The position numbers were made by a program, and so were the translations under genes. The notes below the pieces were generated by a model, which did not search any database, was not told the origin of the DNA, and saw only the letters and a list, made by a program, of their open reading frames with translations. Source: Pseudomonadota bacterium (GTDB lineage: Bacteria; Pseudomonadota; Gammaproteobacteria; Pseudomonadales; Cellvibrionaceae). From it: DNA of 11,966 nt. Below, in pieces: positions 6,093 to 11,966 of the stretch. Location of the stretch: positions 1 to 11,966 of the forward strand of contig JAEZGT010000129.1 in the NCBI GenBank assembly GCA_023416875.1, read 5' to 3'. Each line of letters opens with the position of its first letter. Position 1 is the stretch's first letter.

Positions 6093-6117
6093 GCCGAGCG
6101 GCCACCCGCTCCTACCA
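6093..6117 (-). repeat. REP-like palindromic element
   Basis: On the minus strand this reads GGTAGGAGCGGGTGGCCGCT, with a GAGCGG/CCGCTC 6-bp stem (6096-6101 with 6106-6111) and a 4-nt loop next to GTAGGAG. The GTAG-head plus GAGCGGG palindrome resembles the REP sequences of Pseudomonas and relatives that are mobilised by RAYT transposases. Only one copy is visible. It lies within the fimX-like 5' leader, ending 17 bp before the start codon. Confidence 0.5.
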
Positions 6118-6133
6118 TAACAATAGAAGTGGT

Positions 6134-8239
6134 ATGACCTCCAACCCAACCGTACGATTATTGATTCTCAACGACTCACGCTCCGAAGCAGAGCGCCTGA
6201 TCAGCATGCTGAACAACGCAGGCAGACCGACCCGGGCGCAACATGTGGAAAGCGAAGAAGCATTAGTAAAGCTGCTGCAAGAACAATCCTGGGATCTCAT
6301 CATCGGGCTCGACGCCACCCAAAATGTACCGCCGGCCAACGCGATTAAGCAGGTTCGCCGGCTTGCCAAGGATGTGCCACTGATTCTGTTGACGGACGAC
6401 GAAGGTACGCATCCGATAGTCGAAGGCATGAAGCATGGCGCTGTGGATGTAGTGCGCCTGGATGAGGACCAGCATTTGCTCCAGGTGATCAACCGCGAGT
6501 TGATCAATCGCGAAAACCGTGCGCAACAGCGCCTCGCGGAGCGTCGCTACAAAGAAATCGAACGGCGCAACCAGCAGCTCCTCGACAGCTCCCGCGACGC
6601 CATTGCCTTTGTCCAGGACGGCATGTTCCTCTATACCAACCAATCTTTTGCCGAACTTTTGGGTTTTCGCGACCGGGATGACCTGGAGTGTATGCCCGTT
6701 ATCGACATGGTTGACGACCTCGATCAGGAACGGGTTAAAGACTTCCTCAAAGAATTCATGCTGCGCGGCAGCGATGTAGAAACCAGCAAGCTGGCCTTTC
6801 AGGCGGAAACCCGCGAACACGGCAAAAAAACTCTCAACGTCGAGGTCCGCAAATCCCAGTACGAAGAAGAACTGTGCATTCAATTTGTGGTGCGCGCCAA
6901 CAACACCGATAACAGCGAGCTGGAAGCGCAACTGCAGCAGATTCGTCACCAGGATCTGGTGACCGGACTGCATAACAAGAACTACCTGATCGAAAAGCTG
7001 GAAGAAACCGTCGACGCGGCGGTCAGCAACCAAACCACCGGCGCATTGCTGTACATCGGCATCACCGACTTCCTGGAAACTGTGCAACAGAAAATGGGGT
7101 TGGCCTCCGCCGATATTGTGCTGGGGACAATCGCCGCCCACGCCAAAAACTTGGTGAAAGAAGGCGAAACCCTGTGCCGCTTCAACGAAGCAGGTTTTAT
7201 GTTGCTGAGCCCTAAAATCAATGTGGATGCGGCACAGGCGCGCGGCGAAGAGATTGCCAAGGCGCTGCGCAGCCAGATTGTCGACATAGACGGCGCCACC
7301 CTGCAGTTCCTCTACTACGTGGGCATCGCCATCATCAACGAAACCACCAGCAACTCTGATACACCAGTGTCTCACGCGCTTAAAGCTCTGGAGCTGACCA
7401 TTACGCGAGCGCAGAAAGACAAAAACATCCTCGCGACGACCTACGAGGAGGAAGTGGAGCCCGGCAAAAGTGGGCGCTCGGCGAAAGAAATCGCCAAGAT
7501 GGTTCAGAATGCCCTCAACCGCGGCAAATTCCGCCTGCTCTTCCAACCCATCCTCAGCCTGCGCGGATCGGACAAAGAGCACTACGAAGTGCTGCTGCGG
7601 ATGGTGGATGAAAACAACTCCGGTTTGTCACCCACAGAGTTTCTTGATGTCGCTGCGGAGATCGGCGCAACCACTAAAATTGACCGATGGGTGATTCTCG
7701 AAGCGATTAAGCTACTGGCGCAGCATCGCGCAGCCGGTAATAACACTCGCCTCATCATCAATCTCAGTAAAGAATCGCTGAAGGACACCACTCTGCCCCC
7801 TTGGCTCGGCGTCGCGTTCAAGGCGGCGAAACTGCCACCCGATGCGATCATTTTCCAGCTGCAGGAAAATGACATTAACGACCATCTCAATATTGCCAAG
7901 TCTTTTACTGCGCAAGTCACTGCGCTGGGTTGCGACTGTAGCATCAGCCACTTCGGCTGCGCGCTCAACCCGTTCAGCGCGCTTGAGCATGTGTCGGCGC
8001 AATACATAAAAGTGGACGGCTCTTTTACCAAGGAATTGCAAAGCGGCGGCGGAGAACCTGAAGCATTGAGCACGCTGGTGAGCCAAATTCACGAGCACGA
8101 GAAAATCACTATCGTGCCGTTCGTGGAGAACGCCAGCGTGTTATCAAAACTGTGGCAATCCGGCGTGCACTATATCCAGGGATACTATCTACAAGGCCCC
8201 GCAGAAACCATGGATTACGACTTTGATACGGAAAGTTGA
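6134..8239 (+). CDS. fimX: FimX-like degenerate REC-PAS-GGDEF-EAL c-di-GMP receptor
   Basis: Likely a c-di-GMP sensor acting on type IV pilus assembly or motility, as FimX does in Pseudomonas and Xanthomonas. The 701-residue length is close to P. aeruginosa FimX (691 aa). Domains: receiver-like (about 6-120), PAS (about 145-255), GGDEF (about 265-435), EAL (about 452-695). GGDEF is replaced by NEAGF (351-355), so cyclase activity is not expected. EAL is EVL (485-487), as I recall for FimX. The metal-ligand DDFG is SHFG (605-608), and the FExTE segment reads FQLQE (574-578), so phosphodiesterase activity is unlikely. QPI (471-473), R489, NLS (543-545), K626 and QGYYLQGP (682-689), typical of the nucleotide pocket, remain. 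The receiver lacks the usual KP (RL at 108-109). The ribosome binding site is weak (AGAAG). A strong terminator follows. Confidence 0.85.
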   Translation: MTSNPTVRLLILNDSRSEAERLISMLNNAGRPTRAQHVESEEALVKLLQEQSWDLIIGLDATQNVPPANAIKQVRRLAKDVPLILLTDDEGTHPIVEGMKHGAVDVVRLDEDQHLLQVINRELINRENRAQQRLAERRYKEIERRNQQLLDSSRDAIAFVQDGMFLYTNQSFAELLGFRDRDDLECMPVIDMVDDLDQERVKDFLKEFMLRGSDVETSKLAFQAETREHGKKTLNVEVRKSQYEEELCIQFVVRANNTDNSELEAQLQQIRHQDLVTGLHNKNYLIEKLEETVDAAVSNQTTGALLYIGITDFLETVQQKMGLASADIVLGTIAAHAKNLVKEGETLCRFNEAGFMLLSPKINVDAAQARGEEIAKALRSQIVDIDGATLQFLYYVGIAIINETTSNSDTPVSHALKALELTITRAQKDKNILATTYEEEVEPGKSGRSAKEIAKMVQNALNRGKFRLLFQPILSLRGSDKEHYEVLLRMVDENNSGLSPTEFLDVAAEIGATTKIDRWVILEAIKLLAQHRAAGNNTRLIINLSKESLKDTTLPPWLGVAFKAAKLPPDAIIFQLQENDINDHLNIAKSFTAQVTALGCDCSISHFGCALNPFSALEHVSAQYIKVDGSFTKELQSGGGEPEALSTLVSQIHEHEKITIVPFVENASVLSKLWQSGVHYIQGYYLQGPAETMDYDFDTES

Positions 8240-8250
8240 TAAAGCTCGCC

Positions 8251-8280
8251 ATATAAAAGCTCCTTCGGGAGCTTTTATAT
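8251..8280 (+). terminator. Rho-independent terminator after fimX
   Basis: A perfect 13-bp stem, ATATAAAAGCTCC/GGAGCTTTTATAT, has a TTCG tetraloop (8264-8267) and begins 11 bp after the fimX stop. The descending arm supplies the T-rich run (GCTTTTATAT). The symmetric A/T arms could also stop transcription arriving from the other strand. Confidence 0.93.
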
Positions 8281-8474
8281 TCGCTGCGGCAAATTGCCAT
8301 TCAAAATAAATCCAGCTGCCACCCCTATCGCTCATCTGCCAAATCCCAGAATATTTCTGAAGCAACAATTTTTGCTTTTATTTCCCACCAGTCCGCAACT
8401 TTCCCCGCGAGATTGTTTACATAATCACGAATAAATGGAAGATTGAGCGACAGCTAACGCCAAGGACGCATAAA
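8281..8474 (+). promoter_or_regulatory. Upstream region of the DUF4384-like/metallopeptidase unit
   Basis: This 194-bp AT-rich stretch has no gene. A CATAAT (8420-8425) could serve as a -10, with a poor AACTTT 17 bp upstream. The terminator before it means the next genes need their own promoter here. AAGGA at 8462-8466 is the ribosome binding site for the ATG at 8475. Confidence 0.35.
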
Positions 8475-9347
8475 ATGAAAAGCCGATCACTCCGCCGCCA
8501 GAAGCTCTGGTGGTGCGCCGAGCACAATTTGGCCATGCGGGAATTTCAGCAGATGCCGGTCAAATATTTGCTCAATCACATGCCGAAATTTCTAAAGCTA
8601 TTTCACGGGGATCACCCGCGCGCACTGGATAATCTCAATCAGTATCTGAGCAGTGAAAAACCCGATTATTGGAAAACCCGAGAAAGCTACGTCCAAGAAC
8701 TCTGCGAGGCGTTGGGTATACCCATCAACATTTGGAATTGCTCTGATCTTTCCCAATTCAAAGCATCAGCCAACGCGGAGTATCAAGCCAGGGGCTTATT
8801 CATTACGAAATATGTTCAGACAAAAAAAACACTGCTTATTGATGAACTGCGCCAGCTGCCCGTTCACAACGGTGAGGGTGTCGTCCGTTTTGATGTAGCG
8901 CACAGCAATGCGGTGCTCGCGTTTCGCCGTACAGCCCGCCACCCTGTCGGCCTGCGATTGCAGAGTGATGACCGAATCAGAATTTGCTTCCACGCATCGA
9001 CAGCAGGCCACGGCCTACTTTTCCTGCTGGATCCGGCGGACCATTGTCAAATCATTGCACCCACTATTTATCAAACTGACACGCACTTGCGCGACTCCGT
9101 GCTATACGTGCCCAGTCTTCATGAAGATAAATTTTATGCTCCGGAAAAAATGGGTTGCTACAGTCTTTATGCCATTACTCTCGCGGAGCCAGTGACGGAA
9201 AATCTCGCCACCACCGACGGCGACCAACATCTTACCGATGAAGACTTGCGCAGATTGATCGACGTGTGCACTGAACATATCGGCAATGGCCGTCGCCTGT
9301 ATCGCACGGATTTTTTGGTCGTTACGGACATTAAGGATTATGAATGA
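8475..9347 (+). CDS. Uncharacterised protein with DUF4384-like C-terminal domain
   Basis: I do not recognise a specific family for the whole 290-residue protein. Residues 1-110 look alpha-helical, rich in W, H and charged residues, with no signal peptide or membrane segment. From about 160 to 240 the pattern resembles DUF4384: GLRLQSDDRIRICFHAS, GHGLLFLLDPADHCQIIAP, then a VPS segment and a final GCYSLYAITLAEP (compare the usual strand, 'G-yl-ll', 'aP/fPn' and 'G-e-l-ai' blocks). DUF4384 is often attached to peptidases, kinases and other effectors in bacterial sensing or conflict proteins. The C-terminal tail (250-290) is charged. AAGGA 8 nt upstream supports the start. Its last 8 bp overlap the metallopeptidase start, so the two products are probably made together. 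Function unknown. Confidence 0.65.
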   Translation: MKSRSLRRQKLWWCAEHNLAMREFQQMPVKYLLNHMPKFLKLFHGDHPRALDNLNQYLSSEKPDYWKTRESYVQELCEALGIPINIWNCSDLSQFKASANAEYQARGLFITKYVQTKKTLLIDELRQLPVHNGEGVVRFDVAHSNAVLAFRRTARHPVGLRLQSDDRIRICFHASTAGHGLLFLLDPADHCQIIAPTIYQTDTHLRDSVLYVPSLHEDKFYAPEKMGCYSLYAITLAEPVTENLATTDGDQHLTDEDLRRLIDVCTEHIGNGRRLYRTDFLVVTDIKDYE

Positions 9348-10512
9348 CTGCGGCTTGTCACATTTCAGTGAGGTTGCGAAAGAATTCAGCTCGGTCCACG
9401 CACTAGATGCCTTTTGGTATTATTTTTCTCAACACGAAATTGCATTATTCCGTTACTCCAACTTTAACCCGCATATTCAGTCGCTTTACGCAGTGTCACA
9501 GCGTAGCGCCTATCTGTTACTGCGCGAATTCTGCCGCAGCGCTAACCGACCGGATTTGGCCCCGCGCTGCACTATCGAATATGTCAACGAAGCGGAAGCA
9601 CAAGCCTATGCCGCAAGCAGCGGCGGCTTTCATCATATCGCGATAGCCTATTCACTGCCGGTTTTGCTCCAAGTGGTTTTTCAATGCCTGCTGTCACAGA
9701 CTAATCCTTTTTCCTGCGCTGCTCCGCTGGAGTTTCCAATTAAAGTATTTCCACAGTCTTTAGCAGACATACACGATGCGGGCGGTATTCAAAGCGAAAT
9801 TGAAAATCTGCTAGATTCGACCTTGCCAGAAATGCGCTGGCAGCAGGTGATGGCAACAAAGCTGGCGGAGATTGCTTTATTATTTTGCCTCACTCACGAA
9901 ATTGCGCATCTGATCAGAGGCCATGCCGAACTGGCTGAAAAGCGCGGGCTGATCGGCATCAATGAATTGACCCGAAAAAAGCCGTACACACCAGGAAAAA
10001 GGCCGATCAGTTACCGTCTTAGTCAAGCCTGGGAATTGCAGGCGGATCGCACGTCCCTCGCCTTTTTGTTTTCCTACGTCAACAACAATAAAGCCTATTA
10101 CAAATGCCTGATTAAAGCGTTGAAATGTGGCGGTGCGGATGCGCCATTAAAACTCATCGGACGAGTTTCTTACGCCGTGAGTTTTGTTTTTTTTATTTTT
10201 GGGCAACACCATACTTCTATTGCTTCGCAAAGCAGTCATCCATCCCCGGTGGCGCGCCAAATTTTCGCTATGTCGGAGCTCGCCGCGATCTTTTTGCAAG
10301 CCTATCCCGAATTCGACGAAGACAAGGTCGCGCTCACCATTCACCAAGCCGCGCTGAGCGCCGAAAGCGCGTGGTATCGGTTGGGCTTTAGCTTCGGCCG
10401 TTATGGCGATGATGTGGGAAATTTGCCGCTGATCGTACGCACGCTTTTTCGCCGCGACTCGCTCAGTCGAAAGTTCCTGGCGCGCCATCAGTGGTCGGGG
10501 CACCGCTCCTGA
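9340..10512 (+). CDS. Putative zinc metallopeptidase, HExxH gluzincin-like (peptidase U49/Lit-like or M48-like)
   Basis: I choose ATG 9340 (390 aa), which overlaps the preceding stop as ATGAATGA, over an in-frame ATG at 9286 that lies 62 bp inside the previous gene. The zinc site is H186-EIA-H190 in LFCLTHEIAHLIRGH. A candidate third ligand is E232 in WELQADRTSL, about 42 residues on. H300-PSPVA-R306 resembles the HPxxxxR block of M48 and U49/Lit peptidases. Upstream, EAQAYAASSGGFHHIAIAYS matches the strand/edge segment preceding the active site in such minimal peptidases. One hydrophobic stretch (about 276-288) may be buried or membrane-associated. Lit, the phage-exclusion protease that cleaves EF-Tu, has a similar layout, but I cannot separate the families by eye. 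Peptidase fold likely; substrate and role unknown. Confidence 0.65.
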   Translation: MNDCGLSHFSEVAKEFSSVHALDAFWYYFSQHEIALFRYSNFNPHIQSLYAVSQRSAYLLLREFCRSANRPDLAPRCTIEYVNEAEAQAYAASSGGFHHIAIAYSLPVLLQVVFQCLLSQTNPFSCAAPLEFPIKVFPQSLADIHDAGGIQSEIENLLDSTLPEMRWQQVMATKLAEIALLFCLTHEIAHLIRGHAELAEKRGLIGINELTRKKPYTPGKRPISYRLSQAWELQADRTSLAFLFSYVNNNKAYYKCLIKALKCGGADAPLKLIGRVSYAVSFVFFIFGQHHTSIASQSSHPSPVARQIFAMSELAAIFLQAYPEFDEDKVALTIHQAALSAESAWYRLGFSFGRYGDDVGNLPLIVRTLFRRDSLSRKFLARHQWSGHRS

Positions 10513-10514
10513 TA

Positions 10515-10544
10515 AAACTCAGTCGCCGCTCAGTCGCTGAGTTT
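10515..10544 (+). repeat. Hairpin with nested direct repeats between peptidase and acyl synthase genes
   Basis: AAACTCAG (10515-10522) and CTGAGTTT (10537-10544) form a perfect 8-bp stem with a 14-nt loop, starting 3 bp after the peptidase stop. Within it, CTCAGTCGC is repeated directly at 10518-10526 and 10529-10537. The T-run after the stem is only three bases, so it is at best a weak terminator or attenuator. The direct repeats could instead be a regulator site for the next operon. Confidence 0.45.
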
Positions 10545-10596
10545 GGTCGGTGGAGAATAGGCTCAGCCCACGCAGCGTAACTGAAGGAGAAGGCCC

Positions 10597-11190
10597 ATGC
10601 AGATTGATTCCAACCAGCACCAAGCCCATCACGTTCACTCTGAGCCTCATATCATGAATGTCGGTGATCCGGCGTTATACAGCAAGATTTTGGCATTTCG
10701 CGCCCGTGTTTATCGCCAGCACTATCCCGACATCACCAATCCCGACGCACCCGACATTTATGACTTTGCCAGCCGCTATTTCACCACCGTAAATAGCGCC
10801 GGAGAGGTGACCAGTTGTTCCCGGCTGGTTCTCGACAGCCTCAAAGGACTGCCAAGTGAACCTTATGTGCATCCGTATGTTGAAGATTATCGGCGGCGCG
10901 GTGTGTTGCTGGCGGAATTCGGCCGTATGGCTGTGCATGAGGATTCGCCCAGCGTTGTAATCGCCCATTTCACCCACGCACTCCATGAAGCCCGCCGCCT
11001 CGGCGTACAGGAAATGGTATTTGTCGCCCCCTGGCAAAAGCGCGCCTTCTTCACCAAATATTTGGGAGCGGAATTGGTTTGTGCGGATATCCAACAAACC
11101 TTCGGCAGCGACAAAACCTTTGCGGTATACCTGTGGCACACCCAGGCTCCGTCCGACCGGGTAACCCGCAAGCTCTTCAAGCTGAACTAA
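10597..11190 (+). CDS. LuxI/FeeM-like GNAT N-acyl synthase (N-acyl amino acid or acyl-homoserine-lactone synthase family)
   Basis: Probably transfers a fatty acyl chain from acyl-ACP to an amino-acid-like acceptor, releasing a small acylated metabolite. In its 197 residues the pattern of autoinducer synthases is visible: FRARVY (34-39), D53-IY-D56, S75-R76-L77, and E107-FG-R110. These parallel the LuxI residues D45xxD48, R69 and E101xxR104, with similar spacing. After that come a GNAT-like helix (HFTHALHEARRLGV) and strand (VFVAP). It lacks the LuxI N-terminal tryptophan context and is closer to FeeM-type N-acyl amino acid synthases or exosortase-associated acyltransferases. No luxR-type regulator lies beside it. 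AAGGAG 7 nt upstream fixes the start. The methyltransferase gene follows after 10 bp. Confidence 0.7.
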   Translation: MQIDSNQHQAHHVHSEPHIMNVGDPALYSKILAFRARVYRQHYPDITNPDAPDIYDFASRYFTTVNSAGEVTSCSRLVLDSLKGLPSEPYVHPYVEDYRRRGVLLAEFGRMAVHEDSPSVVIAHFTHALHEARRLGVQEMVFVAPWQKRAFFTKYLGAELVCADIQQTFGSDKTFAVYLWHTQAPSDRVTRKLFKLN

Positions 11191-11194
11191 GGAG
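11188..11194 (+). promoter_or_regulatory. Strong ribosome binding site overlapping the acyl-synthase stop
   Basis: TAAGGAG combines the stop codon of the acyl synthase (11188-11190) with a consensus Shine-Dalgarno 6 nt before the methyltransferase ATG, a sign of coupled translation. Confidence 0.85.
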
Positions 11195-11200
11195 CGCCGT

Positions 11201-11860
11201 ATGAGCCATTTACCCGCTAATGCCATTTTCGATATCTATCCGCAATCGTTTGCGACCACCACCACTATTTTTCAGTCCGAGGAAATGCGGGCCGTGGCCG
11301 AACTGGTCAGTGGCGATGTGGTGGACCTGGGTTGCGGCAGCGCCAAGCTGGCCACTTATCTGAAAGATAAGTCGGATCTCACCAGCTATCTCGGCGTAGA
11401 TGCGTCCACCGCGATGCTGGTGGAAGCACAACATCTGCTAGTCAACCTCGATGATCCTCGCTTCAGCTTGCTGCACCGGCGCATCGAAGACTGCGACCTC
11501 ACCGGCTACAACTGGGCCGTGTGCCTGAACGCGCTGTACGCGGTGGAAGATCCACATCTGGTTTTGGACAAAATTCGGCTCATGCTCAAGCCGCACGGCC
11601 AAATCATTGTCGCCACCCCCAACGAAAGCCTCGACATGGAAAAGCTCCTGGAAGAATCCAAAAAGGAGTTAATTCTGCACCCGTTTTTCCACACCTTTCG
11701 GGAGATCAACCGGGTGCTGGCTCAGTCGTACCGCACGCGGTTTTTTCCTATGGAAGACCTCTGTCAAATGATTGAATCAGCCGGCTTTGAGATCGTCCTT
11801 GCGCACCAGCGCTTTTTCCTTGGAGGGATTAATTTTCTGGTGGCACGCAGGCTGGAATAA
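11201..11860 (+). CDS. Class I SAM-dependent methyltransferase
   Basis: Transfers a methyl group from S-adenosylmethionine; the acceptor is not evident. The 219-residue protein has the Rossmann motif I VVDLGCGSAK (41-49), the ribose-binding acidic residue D67 in YLGVDAS after strand 2, a motif IV-like CLNALYAVEDP (108-118), and LKPHGQIIVATP (129-140), typical of small-molecule methyltransferases of the Methyltransf_11/25 type. No membrane segment or signal is present. The upstream FeeM/LuxI-like gene is 10 bp away with a Shine-Dalgarno spanning its stop, so the natural guess is that it methylates the acylated product or its acid group. That substrate is inference; a fatty-acid or unrelated small-molecule substrate is equally compatible with the fold. 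Confidence 0.8.
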   Translation: MSHLPANAIFDIYPQSFATTTTIFQSEEMRAVAELVSGDVVDLGCGSAKLATYLKDKSDLTSYLGVDASTAMLVEAQHLLVNLDDPRFSLLHRRIEDCDLTGYNWAVCLNALYAVEDPHLVLDKIRLMLKPHGQIIVATPNESLDMEKLLEESKKELILHPFFHTFREINRVLAQSYRTRFFPMEDLCQMIESAGFEIVLAHQRFFLGGINFLVARRLE

Positions 11861-11899
11861 CCGGTTCGCGGCGTCCGGCCCCGCGTACGCCTAAGCTAC

Positions 11900-11930
11900 T
11901 TGACGAATTTCGCGCAAAGCCGCTTAAATG
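11900..11930 (+). promoter_or_regulatory. Possible promoter at the right edge
   Basis: TTGACG (11900-11905) and TTAAAT (11924-11929) are 18 bp apart, a fair sigma-70 pair. It could start a gene beyond the window. No coding region is recognised in 11861-11966, and no clear terminator follows the methyltransferase; a short CGCGG/CCGCG stem at 11867-11885 lacks a T-tract. Confidence 0.3.
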
Positions 11931-11966
11931 ACGGTTGATCATATATCGATCTGTGCACTTCTAAGA

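Noticed and set aside
6263..7582. 439-aa minus-strand open frame
   Set aside because: It is entirely antisense to the fimX-like gene. The sense frame has full domain support, and the antisense product has no recognisable motif.
6134..8239. Active diguanylate cyclase/phosphodiesterase
   Set aside because: Both the GGDEF signature (NEAGF) and the EAL metal ligands (SHFG) are lost.
9286..9339. Upstream ATG for the metallopeptidase gene
   Set aside because: It would place 18 extra residues inside the preceding gene. The ATG at 9340 gives a compact ATGAATGA stop/start overlap typical of coupled genes.
1..11966. CRISPR arrays, tRNA or rRNA genes, insertion sequences
   Set aside because: I saw no regularly spaced repeats, tRNA-like cloverleaf, rRNA segment or transposase gene.

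Overview
The window looks like a chromosomal segment of a moderately GC-rich gammaproteobacterium, perhaps of the Cellvibrionales/Pseudomonas-like group. The pointers are an E. coli-type EF-P lysylation set (efp, epmA, epmB), a 701-residue FimX-type protein and a CysE close to the enterobacterial one. The genus assignment is inference; no rRNA or tRNA gene is visible.

Left edge (1-430, minus strand): the first 51 codons of a secreted ABC-transporter substrate-binding protein run off the window. They are preceded by a leader carrying all three signature segments of a guanidine-I (ykkC) riboswitch. The leader also holds a 17-nt segment able to pair either with the aptamer or over the ribosome binding site, so a translational switch can be read from the sequence. 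A second, near-identical Shine-Dalgarno/start cassette directly follows the aptamer and opens a 56-codon leader ORF. From 432 to 763 I see no convincing gene.

Housekeeping block (764-4156): cysE (+) meets epmA (-) tail to tail with overlapping stop codons. efp and epmA form a minus-strand operon, and epmB diverges from efp across 53 bp. EF-P and two of its modification enzymes are therefore together.

Cyclic-di-GMP block (4282-8280): a 563-aa protein with a divergent, interrupted PilZ-like domain is followed by a FimX-like REC-PAS-GGDEF-EAL protein whose cyclase and phosphodiesterase motifs are both degenerate. Their upstream regions share an exact CTATACTTGG 10-mer containing a TATACT -10-like hexamer. 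A REP-like hairpin lies in the fimX leader, and a strong UUCG-loop terminator closes the block. The likely theme is c-di-GMP sensing for type IV pilus or surface behaviour.

Accessory block (8475-11860): first comes a two-gene coupled unit, a protein with a DUF4384-like C-terminal part and an HExxH metallopeptidase overlapping by 8 bp. After a hairpin-bearing gap comes a second tightly linked pair, a LuxI/FeeM-like N-acyl synthase and a SAM methyltransferase. The last pair looks like a small acylated-metabolite or signal pathway. The metallopeptidase pair is the least explained part of the window. The final ~100 bp contain no recognised gene.
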